From Alphaproteobacteria bacterium (GTDB lineage Bacteria > Pseudomonadota > Alphaproteobacteria > UBA2966): a stretch of 64,000 nucleotides of DNA. The translations under genes and the position numbers were made by a program. The stretch is taken from contig JABIFY010000106.1 of NCBI GenBank assembly GCA_018650465.1, positions 1-64,000 of the forward strand, written 5' to 3'. This document shows positions 8,493-16,083 of this stretch, piece after piece. Under the pieces are notes generated by a model. That model made no database searches. It was not told the origin of the DNA and saw only the letters and a program-made list of their open reading frames with translations. Each line of letters begins with the position of its first letter. The stretch's first letter is position 1.

Positions 8493-8998
8493 AATACTGC
8501 CCCATCGTCATCGTCCAGGGAAAACTCCAGCTGGACATAGGGGCCTGCCGTCATGCCGAGACTGCGAAAAAATGACAGGTTCAGGGTATCGCGGCGGGAG
8601 ACATTGGTCCGCACACTGGCGACGCCGTCGCTGCGAAAGTGGCTGAACATGGCTTGTACCAGGACACTGCCCACACGATGTTCGCGCACGTCCGCTGTAA
8701 CACCCAAGCCAAAAACCCAGCCACAAGGGGGCGAGCCAAATTCCCAGGCCCGGACCTCACCAAGGGCAAAGCCAACAGTTTCTCCCGCCAGGTCCGCGAC
8801 CAGCAAATAGCGCTGGTTATCTTCAACACCAACATACTGGTTAAAAATATCTTGCCAGTAGTCAGGTTTTGAAACCCCGCTGGTCTCGGTGTCGAGGTCG
8901 ACGATGCGTTGGTAATCTCCGGCCATTGCCTGCCTGATCGCCAAAGATGGCGAGGGGGTGGCGAGGGTATCAGGTATTTCGGTATCAGAATGCGACAT
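8489..8998 (-). CDS. GNAT-family N-acetyltransferase, BadL-like
   Basis: A 169-residue GNAT acetyltransferase. Strand beta-4 and the acetyl-CoA loop are visible in GWVFGLGVTADVREHRVGSVLVQAM, and the C-terminal FFRSLGM motif is typical of the fold. It starts at ATG 8998 with AAGGAA upstream and is translationally coupled to the Rrf2 regulator. In the R. palustris benzoate cluster a GNAT protein (BadL) is adjacent to BadM, so this is the probable counterpart. Its substrate is unknown. It may acetylate a pathway protein such as an acyl-CoA ligase, but nothing in the sequence shows this. Confidence 0.75.
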   Translation of the reverse strand: MSHSDTEIPDTLATPSPSLAIRQAMAGDYQRIVDLDTETSGVSKPDYWQDIFNQYVGVEDNQRYLLVADLAGETVGFALGEVRAWEFGSPPCGWVFGLGVTADVREHRVGSVLVQAMFSHFRSDGVASVRTNVSRRDTLNLSFFRSLGMTAGPYVQLEFSLDDDDGAVL

Positions 8999-9074
8999 AA
9001 GGGTGATTATATTCCTTTTTTATGCGATACCAAGTCCCTGATTACAATGATTACAAACCGTGGTTTTTCGATAC

Positions 9075-9482
9075 TTATTCCGGAACGACAGCTGTCACTT
9101 CAAGCTCGATCTTGCCTGGGTTATCCAGCAGGTCGACGACAAAGATCATGCTCATGGCAGGAAAATGGCTGCCCATGAGTTCTTTCCAGATTTTGCCGAT
9201 ATCCCGGCGAGCGGCCATATAGGCCGGTTTGTCACAGCAAAATGCCGTCATGCGACAGATATGTTCAGGCTTGCCACCGGCTTCGGCGAGAATGGCAATA
9301 ATATTCAGTAAGGCCTGGCGAAACTGGGGTGCGATTTCTTCTGATTCGAAAACCTGTTCAGCGGTCCAGCCGACCTGACCAGCGAGGAAAACAAGTCTGC
9401 CGGGCTTGGCGGCGATACCGTTGGAATAACCGATAGCCGGTTTCCAGCCTTCGGGAAGAAGTACGTCGTGGGGTGTTGTCAT
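9075..9482 (-). CDS. RidA/YjgF/UK114-family protein
   Basis: A 135-residue member of the RidA superfamily, trimeric enzymes or binding proteins. Archetypal RidA deaminates reactive enamine/imine intermediates. Family marks include GRLVFLAGQVGW, the helix FRQALLNIIAILAEAG, and the C-terminal strand IELEVTAVVPE. The C-terminal Arg of the archetypal RidA signature is not evident, since the region reads FPAMSMIFVVDLLDNPGKIE. It may therefore belong to a subgroup without imine deaminase activity, and such paralogues are common in aromatic-catabolism clusters. It is downstream of the rubrerythrin gene on the same strand, separated by a perfect palindromic hairpin. Confidence 0.8.
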   Translation of the reverse strand: MTTPHDVLLPEGWKPAIGYSNGIAAKPGRLVFLAGQVGWTAEQVFESEEIAPQFRQALLNIIAILAEAGGKPEHICRMTAFCCDKPAYMAARRDIGKIWKELMGSHFPAMSMIFVVDLLDNPGKIELEVTAVVPE

Positions 9483-9532
9483 TATTTTGTTTCCTTATGG
9501 TCATTTTTCCTGATCAGGAACCTTTGCACTCG

Positions 9533-9559
9533 GTCACTCCGGGGCAAGCCCGGAGTGAC
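9533..9559. repeat. Perfect palindromic hairpin repeat
   Basis: GTCACTCCGGG, loop GCAAG, then CCCGGAGTGAC form a perfect 11-bp stem. It lies between the rubrerythrin stop and the ridA start. The same arms occur in the long inverted repeat at 19952-20048, so this is a dispersed repeat that may also attenuate transcription. Confidence 0.8.
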
Positions 9560-9582
9560 GAGGTGTATGGATTTGGTTCCCC

Positions 9583-10101
9583 TCATTCCTGTAACATGGG
9601 CGGGTCCATATCTTCGTCCCAGTCGTGCTCGGGCTTGGGATATTTTTCCAGCCATTTGTGCAGCCACTCAATATGTTCACGCTCTTCCAGTGCCATTTCC
9701 GTGGACAGGCTGCGAACCTGTTCGTCTGTTGTATTGTCGGCAATGCGCTGGAAAAAGTCGGCGGCGCGTTCTTCAGCTTTTAAGGACATGGTCAGGGCGT
9801 GGTGCGGCGTCATCATGTAATGTGCCTCCATGTCGACGACAGCTTCGGGTGACTGGCCACCTTCCCATTTATATTCCCAAGGTGCGATATGCGGGATCGG
9901 CGTGTCGCCTGCCTTGTCATCGATCTTGGTGATGTGCTTGCCTTCGATTTCGGCCAGTTTGTGGAACAGTTCAGCCACTTCGGTGTTGTTGTGCACTTCC
10001 ATCTGTTCTGCAAGATCGGCGTATTGCGAGGCTGCTTCAGCTTCCAGCGCGTGAGCATGGGCGAGAAACTCACCGATGTTGTTAATATCCAGGGTACTCA
10101 T
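9583..10101 (-). CDS. Rubrerythrin-like diiron protein without rubredoxin domain
   Basis: A 172-residue ferritin-like four-helix protein. Glutamate-rich helices include HALEAEAASQYADLAEQME, AELFHKLAEIEGKH, LKAEERAADFF and EMALEEREHIEWLHKWL, giving the ExxH-type ligands of a diiron site. There is no C-terminal CxxC rubredoxin domain, so it is shorter than classical rubrerythrin. The start overlaps the korB stop by 4 bp (ATGA), placing it in the kor operon. A peroxide- or oxygen-scavenging role that protects the oxygen-sensitive KorAB and benzoyl-CoA reductase is a reasonable inference. Confidence 0.82.
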   Translation of the reverse strand: MSTLDINNIGEFLAHAHALEAEAASQYADLAEQMEVHNNTEVAELFHKLAEIEGKHITKIDDKAGDTPIPHIAPWEYKWEGGQSPEAVVDMEAHYMMTPHHALTMSLKAEERAADFFQRIADNTTDEQVRSLSTEMALEEREHIEWLHKWLEKYPKPEHDWDEDMDPPMLQE

Positions 10102-10937
10102 AATGCGAACTTTCCTTCGAGATCGGCAACCGTAGCCGAAGCGTTACCAATCGGGGGCTGAAAGGCTTCCCGCTCGCCCCGGTAAAGGACGCCAACGTTA
10201 AAGCCATCATCGGTCATCAAACGACGGGCCGCGCGGCCCAGATCGTCTGTCGGATCGACCGTTGCGTCATGTACATCATCTTTCCATTCCTTTTGGTCAG
10301 GGCGAAAAGTGACGCAGGGGCTAAGGATCTGAACGAAAGAGAAACCTGGATGTTCAATGGCTTCTTTCAACAGCTTGGCCGTGCCGTTCTGGTCGCCAGA
10401 AAAACCACGGGCGATAAAGTTGGCACCGGCAGCCAGGGCAATGACCAGGGGACGGAACGGGCTGATGCCCGAGCCGCCGGGGGTCAAGGCATTATCCCAG
10501 TCCGGCTCGGTGGTGGGTGAGGCCTGGCCTTTGGTCATGCCGTAAACCCGGTTGTCCATGACCACATAGGTCAGATCGACATTACGACGGCAGGCATGCA
10601 TGAAGTGGTTGCCGCCAATGGAAAAGCCGTCACCGTCACCACTGGCAACCAGCACGGTCATATCCGGGCGGGCAACCTTCAGACCCGCTGCCAGCGGCAG
10701 GGAACGTCCATGCACGCCGTGGAAGCCATAGCAGTCTGTGTAAGCAGGGATGCGCGAAGAACAGCCAATGCCGGAGATCACCGCAACATTTTCCGGATCC
10801 AGATTCAGTTCGGAAAAGGCCTTGGTGATGGAGCCGAGGACCGAATAGTCTCCGCAACCAGGGCACCAGACAGGCTTGATGTCGGATTTATAATCACGGG
10901 GCGTGTGTTTTGGGGTGATGGCCGTTTCGGCGGTCAT
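10098..10937 (-). CDS. korB: 2-oxoacid (2-oxoglutarate):ferredoxin oxidoreductase beta subunit
   Basis: A 279-residue ThDP-binding beta subunit. The N-terminus carries WCPGCGDYSVLG and ISGIGCSSR, cysteines that bind the [4Fe-4S] cluster. The ThDP/Mg motif is GDGDGFSIGGNH with a later DNRVYGMTKGQ. ATG 10937 is chosen over the longer ORF because AAGGAAGGAA precedes it and the start overlaps korA by 4 bp. In Thauera aromatica the KorAB enzyme is encoded with the bcr genes and re-reduces the ferredoxin used by benzoyl-CoA reductase. The same arrangement here, divergent from bcr, supports that role. Substrate preference for 2-oxoglutarate is inferred. Confidence 0.9.
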   Translation of the reverse strand: MTAETAITPKHTPRDYKSDIKPVWCPGCGDYSVLGSITKAFSELNLDPENVAVISGIGCSSRIPAYTDCYGFHGVHGRSLPLAAGLKVARPDMTVLVASGDGDGFSIGGNHFMHACRRNVDLTYVVMDNRVYGMTKGQASPTTEPDWDNALTPGGSGISPFRPLVIALAAGANFIARGFSGDQNGTAKLLKEAIEHPGFSFVQILSPCVTFRPDQKEWKDDVHDATVDPTDDLGRAARRLMTDDGFNVGVLYRGEREAFQPPIGNASATVADLEGKFAL

Positions 10938-12679
10938 GATGGTGTTCCTTCCTTGACCAGAGATACGATGTCGCCGGGGCGCATCGGCAATGGGCCGGGG
11001 ATGCAATAATGTTCGGCATCTCTGGGCAGATCGATATTGGCGCGCAGATAGCCCATGAATTGGCCGCTGTGGGTTTGTTCAACGACGATGACGCGTTTGG
11101 CACCTTCAAGGGCTTTTGTCAGCTGATCCTTTGGTGCTGGCATCAGCAAACGCATGCTGATCATGCGAGCGGCATCGTCCGTACCCGCCAGGTTTTCCAA
11201 AGCTTCGAGGACCGGACCTGTGCAACTGCCCCAAGTCAGAACAACGGTATCACCTTCACCGGCCTGATCTGCCCAGTGCTGGCCATAATCAAAGTCATCG
11301 GTTTTGCGCTGGCGTTTGTCCAGCTGGATGTGGTGGTCTTTGGCCCCGCCGGACGGTGTTCCACGCGGGTTATGCTCCAGACCATCTGCGGTGTAAGCAC
11401 AGCCCGGTGTACCGGGTAAGGCCATAGGTGAAACCCCGGAGGCGGTCACGGCGTAGCGCTGATAGTTTTCTCCTTGTGCCGGTGTGGAGGCTGTTTCACG
11501 CTGGGCAATGAAAGCGATATCCGCCGGGGCGGCAATCACTGATTTAGCCTGGCCCAGGGCCTGATCACTCAAGACAATGGCAGGTGTTTGCATGGCCTCG
11601 GCCAGGTGCACTGACCATTGCGTCGTAAAGACACAGTCGCGAATGGAATTGGGTGCGACCACAATGTGCGGTGCATCACCCGGCAAGGCATATAAAGCCA
11701 TGTTCAGGTCAGACTGTTCCGACTTGGTTGGAATACCGGTGGATGGGCCGCCGCGCATGACGTCGACGATCACGACCGGGACTTCACTGGCGACAGCAAG
11801 GCCAATGGCTTCGGTCATCAGGGCAAGGCCGGGGCCGGAGGTGGCCGTCAGGGCAGGGACCCCGCCGTAAGACCCACCAATAGCCATATTAATAGAAGCC
11901 AGTTCATCTTCCGCCTGAACCAGCACGCCGCCGACCTTGGTCAGGGCAGGGGACATCCATTCAAGGATTTCCGTGGCCGGGGTAATGGGGTAGGCAGCGA
12001 CAAATCGCACGCCACCGCGAATGGCACCAAGGCCTGCCGCTTCGTTACCACTGATTAACCAGCGTCCGGCTTTCTCACCTTCGGGTGTTGGCAATTTTGG
12101 TGTCGCTGGCATGTCAGCGGCAACGCTGCGTCCGGCTTGTGCACCGGCACGGCTGGCGGTAATGGCATCCTCGCCCCGCTTGGCCAGGGCATCGCTGAGG
12201 GCGGCATCCAGGGCGTCTTCCGGTAAACCGATCAGGGCACCGACTGTGCCCAGGGCGATCATGTTGGGACGACCGCCGGGAATGGCCTTGGACAAATTCT
12301 TGAAATCAATGTCGCCGCGTCTGGCTGGTCCCTCGGTGACAAAGGCAGGCGTTTTTTTAGCCGCTGAGGCATCGCCAATAATGACAGTATTTTCGTCCAG
12401 CGGAATTTCATCGGCGAAACGCTCAAAGTTCATCCAGTCCAGGGCAATGATCAGGTCATAGCGGTCGGGCTGGGCTGAAACGGGTTCCGAAGACAGGCGC
12501 AAGAGGGCAGCAGCTTCACCGCCGCGAATTTGCGGCCCGGCAGAACGCGTCATCAGGCCATACCAGCCAGCCTTGGCGGCGGCGGCCAGCAGCATATTGC
12601 CAGCCGTAATCACACCCGATCCGCCGCTTCCGGCGAGCACCAGTGAGATGCTGGTCGCATTGTCAGTTGGTTGGTTCAT
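10934..12679 (-). CDS. korA: 2-oxoacid (2-oxoglutarate):ferredoxin oxidoreductase alpha subunit (gamma-alpha fusion)
   Basis: A 581-residue subunit with the gamma domain first (SISLVLAGSGGSGVITAGNML, residues about 10-190) and the alpha pyrimidine-binding domain after it (GNEAAGLGAIRGGVRFVAAYPITPATEILEWM, about 215 onward). This domain order is typical of two-subunit KorAB enzymes. The start at 12679 (MNQPTDN) is preferred over the ORF-track start at 12820 because AAGGAG lies just upstream and the 47 extra residues are rich in Cys/His/Arg and unlike the family. It is the first gene of korA-korB-rubrerythrin and is divergent from the benzoyl-CoA reductase operon. It should be controlled from the shared 12680-13041 region. 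Confidence 0.9.
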   Translation of the reverse strand: MNQPTDNATSISLVLAGSGGSGVITAGNMLLAAAAKAGWYGLMTRSAGPQIRGGEAAALLRLSSEPVSAQPDRYDLIIALDWMNFERFADEIPLDENTVIIGDASAAKKTPAFVTEGPARRGDIDFKNLSKAIPGGRPNMIALGTVGALIGLPEDALDAALSDALAKRGEDAITASRAGAQAGRSVAADMPATPKLPTPEGEKAGRWLISGNEAAGLGAIRGGVRFVAAYPITPATEILEWMSPALTKVGGVLVQAEDELASINMAIGGSYGGVPALTATSGPGLALMTEAIGLAVASEVPVVIVDVMRGGPSTGIPTKSEQSDLNMALYALPGDAPHIVVAPNSIRDCVFTTQWSVHLAEAMQTPAIVLSDQALGQAKSVIAAPADIAFIAQRETASTPAQGENYQRYAVTASGVSPMALPGTPGCAYTADGLEHNPRGTPSGGAKDHHIQLDKRQRKTDDFDYGQHWADQAGEGDTVVLTWGSCTGPVLEALENLAGTDDAARMISMRLLMPAPKDQLTKALEGAKRVIVVEQTHSGQFMGYLRANIDLPRDAEHYCIPGPLPMRPGDIVSLVKEGTPS

Positions 12680-13041
12680 TACCTTGTTCTCCTTGGCCGT
12701 GGCAGCAAGCTTGCTGGGGTCGTGGCAGCAAGCGGGCTGTTTTGTGGCTCTTGTGACGCTTGTGGGGTCAAATGCTCTCAATACGCTATTACGGCCTGTT
12801 TCTGCCATGTTCGGAGGCAAATCGGGGCATAAGTTTGCCCTTTTTCGCTAATCCGAAAGTTTTTGAAGAAGACCTTACTTTTTGTCTTGACTCTTAAATT
12901 GGTAATCGGGTACTAAATTACATAATAAAGATGTAACACCAGATTAGTCAACCTTAAAAAAGACCTGAAAAAGAGAATTTTCGAAACGGCCTCAAACACA
13001 CACTGTTTAACGACGCACACTGTTTAACAAGGAACCCCGCA
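12680..13041. promoter_or_regulatory. Divergent promoter region of the kor and bcr operons
   Basis: A 362-bp region between korA and oah with no supportable gene. It becomes AT-rich from about 12870. It contains the conserved palindrome at 12894-12924, a TTGACT that could be a -35 hexamer just upstream of it, and a short direct repeat CACACTGTTTAA (13000-13011 and 13017-13028) before the oah ribosome-binding site AAGGAAC. No clear FNR/AadR box (TTGAT-N4-ATCAA) was found by eye. Confidence 0.6.
12894..12924. promoter_or_regulatory. Candidate operator, copy 1 (kor/bcr intergenic)
   Basis: The element reads TTAAATTGGTA, five variable bases, then GTACTAAATTACATA. Outside the five central bases it is identical to the element at 22910-22940. 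Its core is an inverted repeat, AAATTGGTA-N6-TACTAAATT (7 of 9 positions symmetric). Both copies lie in divergent intergenic regions, about 107-117 bp before the plus-strand start. This is the pattern of a transcription-factor site. The BadM-like Rrf2 protein in this window, or a MarR-type regulator elsewhere, is a candidate binder. Confidence 0.75.
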
Positions 13042-14151
13042 ATGAACGCCCCTGAAACCCTGAACGATCATAACCTGGTACCCGAAGCCATTGTCCCTGG
13101 TGTGTTGTATGAAAAACGCCCGGTCAAGGATAACAAAGGCGCGGACGTCCCTGGCCTCTATAATGCCTGGATCACCCTGGATAATCCCAAGCAGTATAAT
13201 TCCTACACTACTGACATGGTGAAAGGTGTGATCCTTGCGTTCCGCCAGGCGTCTTCTTCACGTGATGTTGTGACCGTTGTCTTTACCGGCTCCGGCGACA
13301 AGGCATTTTGTACAGGTGGCAACACCAAGGAATATGCCGAGTATTACGCTGGCAACCCGCAAGAATATCGCCAATACATGCGTCTCTTTAATGACATGGT
13401 CTCTGGCATTCTGGGCTGTGACAAACCGGTCATCTGCCGCGTCAACGGCATGCGCATCGGCGGCGGTCAGGAAATCGGCATGGCCTGTGATTTCTCCATC
13501 GCCCAGGATTTGGTCAAGTTTGGCCAAGCCGGACCGAAACATGGTTCGGCTGCCATCGGCGGTGCCACAGACTTCCTGCCTTTGATGATTGGTTGCGAGC
13601 GCGCCATGGAAACGGGCATGTTGTGTGAGCCCTGGACCGCCCACAAATCATACCGTTTAGGCGTTTGCCTTGATATCGTGCCCGCCCTGAAAGTGGATGG
13701 CAAATTCATCGCCAACCCAACCGTGGAACTGGAATACACAGACGAATTTGGTCGCATCATCCATGGTGAAATGAAAACTGGTGAAGCCCTGGAAGCTGGC
13801 AAAGCATTGCTGAAACAAGGTGAAGTTGACCTTTCTTTGCTGGATGCCCGGGTCGAAGAGCTGGCCACCAAGCTTCTTTATACTTTCCCTGATTGCACAA
13901 CCAAATCAGTTGAAGAACTGCGCAAGCCCAAACTGGCAGCCTGGAACCTGAACAAGGAAAATTCCCGCGCCTGGTTGGCCAACAACATGATGACCGAAGC
14001 CCGCGCCGGTTTCCGTGCTTTCAATGAGCCTGTTGGTCGCGAACGTGAAATCGACTTCATCGATCTGCGCCAGAAGCTGGCCGTCGGCACACCATGGTCG
14101 GACGAGCTGACCGAAAGCCTGATGCCTGCCGCCCGGGTTGCAGCCGAATGA
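13042..14151 (+). CDS. oah: 6-oxocyclohex-1-ene-1-carbonyl-CoA hydrolase
   Basis: A 369-residue crotonase-superfamily ring hydrolase of the Oah/BamA type. It hydrates and cleaves 6-oxocyclohex-1-ene-1-carbonyl-CoA to 3-hydroxypimelyl-CoA in the Thauera-type benzoyl-CoA pathway. It is much longer than ordinary enoyl-CoA hydratases (about 260). It carries the oxyanion-hole segments FTGSGDKAFCTGGNTKEYAEYY (about 80-102) and RVNGMRIGGGQEIGMACDFSIA (about 133-154). ATG 13042 follows AAGGAAC. Its stop overlaps the dch start (ATGA). It is the first gene of oah-dch-bcrCBAD-fdx, behind the candidate operator at 12894. Oah/BamA is a recognised marker of anaerobic aromatic degraders. Confidence 0.94.
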   Translation: MNAPETLNDHNLVPEAIVPGVLYEKRPVKDNKGADVPGLYNAWITLDNPKQYNSYTTDMVKGVILAFRQASSSRDVVTVVFTGSGDKAFCTGGNTKEYAEYYAGNPQEYRQYMRLFNDMVSGILGCDKPVICRVNGMRIGGGQEIGMACDFSIAQDLVKFGQAGPKHGSAAIGGATDFLPLMIGCERAMETGMLCEPWTAHKSYRLGVCLDIVPALKVDGKFIANPTVELEYTDEFGRIIHGEMKTGEALEAGKALLKQGEVDLSLLDARVEELATKLLYTFPDCTTKSVEELRKPKLAAWNLNKENSRAWLANNMMTEARAGFRAFNEPVGREREIDFIDLRQKLAVGTPWSDELTESLMPAARVAAE

Positions 14152-14915
14152 GCTCGCCCCTGAAAGTCTGGCTTGACCGTGATGGTCAGTTGTTGCGCCT
14201 GAGACTGGCGCAGCCAAAGGCCAACATTGTCGATGCGGCAATGATTGGGGCCTTGTCAGATGCTCTGGAAAGCCATCTCAACGTCAGCACCTTGAAGGCT
14301 GTGCTGCTGGATGCCGAAGGATCACACTTTTCCTTCGGTGCCAGTGTTGAAGAACATATGCCTGATCAATGTGCAGACATGCTGGCGGCCCTTCATGCCC
14401 TGGTGCTGAAACTGGCCGGTGCACCTGTACCGGTTCTGGTTGCGGTTCAGGGACAATGCCTGGGCGGTGGTCTGGAAGTGGTTCTGGCCTGTAGCCGGAT
14501 TTACGCCGCACCTACCGCCGCTATGGGTCAGCCGGAGATTAAACTGGCTGTGTTTGCCCCGGCGGCATCTTGTTTGCTGCCAGGCCGGGTGGGTCAGGCA
14601 TGCGCCGAAGACCTTCTCTATACCGGTCGCAGTGTCAGCGGTGAAGAAGCCGGTGCCATGGGCCTGGCGGATGTCGTCACCGACGATCCTGAAGCCGCAG
14701 CCCTTGCATACTTCGATAAATATCTCGCCGGTGTCTCGGCCAGTACCTTGCGTCATGCGGTTCAGGCCGCCCGCAGCCCTCTGGTCCAGCAACTGGAAAA
14801 AGATCTCGCCCGTGTCGAGCGTCAATATCTCGACCATCTGATGTCCACGCACGACGCGGTAGAAGGCCTTGAAGCCTTCGTCGAGAAGCGTCAACCAAAA
14901 TGGGAGCACCGTTGA
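14148..14915 (+). CDS. dch: Cyclohexa-1,5-diene-1-carbonyl-CoA hydratase
   Basis: A 255-residue enoyl-CoA hydratase-family protein, matching the usual length of Dch (about 258). It adds water to cyclohexa-1,5-diene-1-carbonyl-CoA, the product of benzoyl-CoA reductase, to give 6-hydroxycyclohex-1-ene-1-carbonyl-CoA. Crotonase motifs are AEGSHFSFGASVEEHMP (about 57-73) and VQGQCLGGGLEVVLACSRIYAA (about 99-120). The start is ATG 14148, overlapping the oah stop. The ORF track's 14094 lies inside oah. The choice of Dch over a generic hydratase rests on context, between oah and bcrC as in Thauera and Magnetospirillum-type clusters. Confidence 0.9.
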   Translation: MSSPLKVWLDRDGQLLRLRLAQPKANIVDAAMIGALSDALESHLNVSTLKAVLLDAEGSHFSFGASVEEHMPDQCADMLAALHALVLKLAGAPVPVLVAVQGQCLGGGLEVVLACSRIYAAPTAAMGQPEIKLAVFAPAASCLLPGRVGQACAEDLLYTGRSVSGEEAGAMGLADVVTDDPEAAALAYFDKYLAGVSASTLRHAVQAARSPLVQQLEKDLARVERQYLDHLMSTHDAVEGLEAFVEKRQPKWEHR

Positions 14916-14918
14916 GCC

Positions 14919-16082
14919 ATGTCTGTTCAGAAAATCGTTGATCGCTGTCAGGCTCTGTATGACGACCTTGATTTCAATGCCGTCAAAGAGTGGAAAGCGA
15001 AAGAAGAAGGACGCAAGGCCATTGGCTATATGCCGGTCTATGTCCCGCGCGAAATCATACACGCCGCAGGCATGTTGCCGGTCGGTGTTCTTGGTGGCGG
15101 TGACCAGCTGGAAGTTATCCACGGTGACGCTTACTATCAGAGCTACATTTGCCGTATTCCACGGTCGACCATCGAACTGGGTGTCACCGGTCGTCTCGAC
15201 TGTGTTGACGGCATGTTGTTCCCGTCCATCTGTGACGTGATCCGAAACCTGTCAGGCATGTGGAAGCTGTTGTTCAAGGACAAATATGTCCGTTACTTCG
15301 ATGCGCCGCAAACCTATGACGATAATATCGGCGGCAAGTTTTATAAACAGGAAATGCAGGAGCTGATTGAAGGTCTGGAAGAGCTGGGCGGTCGCAAGAT
15401 CACCGATGAAGACCTCAACAATTCCATCGCTGTTTACAACGAAAACCGCAATGTGATCGATGAGCTTTATGCCTACCGCTCGAAGGCACCATGGAAAGCC
15501 CTGACGTCTGAAATCTATCTGCTTCTGCGGGCTGGCATGGTTTTGCCGGTTGAAGAGCACACCGAATTGCTGCGTGAGTATCTTTCCGCAATCGAAAAGG
15601 AAGACCGGCCCGTACGCGACAACTGCCGCGTTGTCCTGAACGGAACGTTCTGCGAGCAGCCCCCGTTGGGTCTGGTCAAATCCATTGAAATGGCTGGTTG
15701 CTACATTGTTGATGACGACTTCATGCTGGTCACACGCTGGCTGCAGGAAGACGTACCAACAACCGGCGATCCGGTTCAGAACCTGGCCGATGCCTTCTTG
15801 CATCAGTCCGCTGAAACGGCTGCCAAATACGTTGACACCGAAGAAGCCAAAGGCAATTTCATCGTCGACAGTGTCAAAAAATATGCCGCTGAAGGTGTTG
15901 TCTTTGCGGCCCCAAGTTTCTGCGATCCAGCTTTGCTGGACCAGCCGATGCTGCATACCGCACTGAACAATAACAACATCCCGTTCACCGCTTTTCAATA
16001 TGCCGAGAACTCAGGGCAGATGCAGCCCATTCGCGAGCAAGCCGGTACCTTCGCAGATTCTATCAAGCTTTGGAGTGCATAA
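14919..16082 (+). CDS. bcrC: Benzoyl-CoA reductase subunit C
   Basis: A 387-residue subunit of the class I ATP-dependent benzoyl-CoA reductase, of the 2-hydroxyacyl-CoA dehydratase D-component (HgdB-like) family. BcrB and BcrC form the module that binds benzoyl-CoA and carries [4Fe-4S] clusters for low-potential ring reduction. Recognisable segments are AIGYMPVYVPREIIHAAGML near residue 35 and cysteine-bearing SYICRIPRST (near 72) and FPSICDVIRNLSGMWKLLF (near 105). It starts 3 bp after dch, and its stop is followed directly by the bcrB start. The C-B-A-D gene order is that of Thauera-type bcr operons rather than the R. palustris badDEFG order. Confidence 0.95.
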   Translation: MSVQKIVDRCQALYDDLDFNAVKEWKAKEEGRKAIGYMPVYVPREIIHAAGMLPVGVLGGGDQLEVIHGDAYYQSYICRIPRSTIELGVTGRLDCVDGMLFPSICDVIRNLSGMWKLLFKDKYVRYFDAPQTYDDNIGGKFYKQEMQELIEGLEELGGRKITDEDLNNSIAVYNENRNVIDELYAYRSKAPWKALTSEIYLLLRAGMVLPVEEHTELLREYLSAIEKEDRPVRDNCRVVLNGTFCEQPPLGLVKSIEMAGCYIVDDDFMLVTRWLQEDVPTTGDPVQNLADAFLHQSAETAAKYVDTEEAKGNFIVDSVKKYAAEGVVFAAPSFCDPALLDQPMLHTALNNNNIPFTAFQYAENSGQMQPIREQAGTFADSIKLWSA

Positions 16083-16083
16083 C

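Noticed and set aside
9025-9033. TTGGTATCG on the minus strand upstream of the BadL-like gene, resembling half of the 31-bp operator
   Set aside because: Only one half-site matches and the second half (TACTAAATT) is absent, so it is probably chance.
12680-12820. N-terminal extension of korA in the ORF track
   Set aside because: An AAGGAG site directly precedes ATG 12679, and the extension is not family-like and would reach toward the promoter region.
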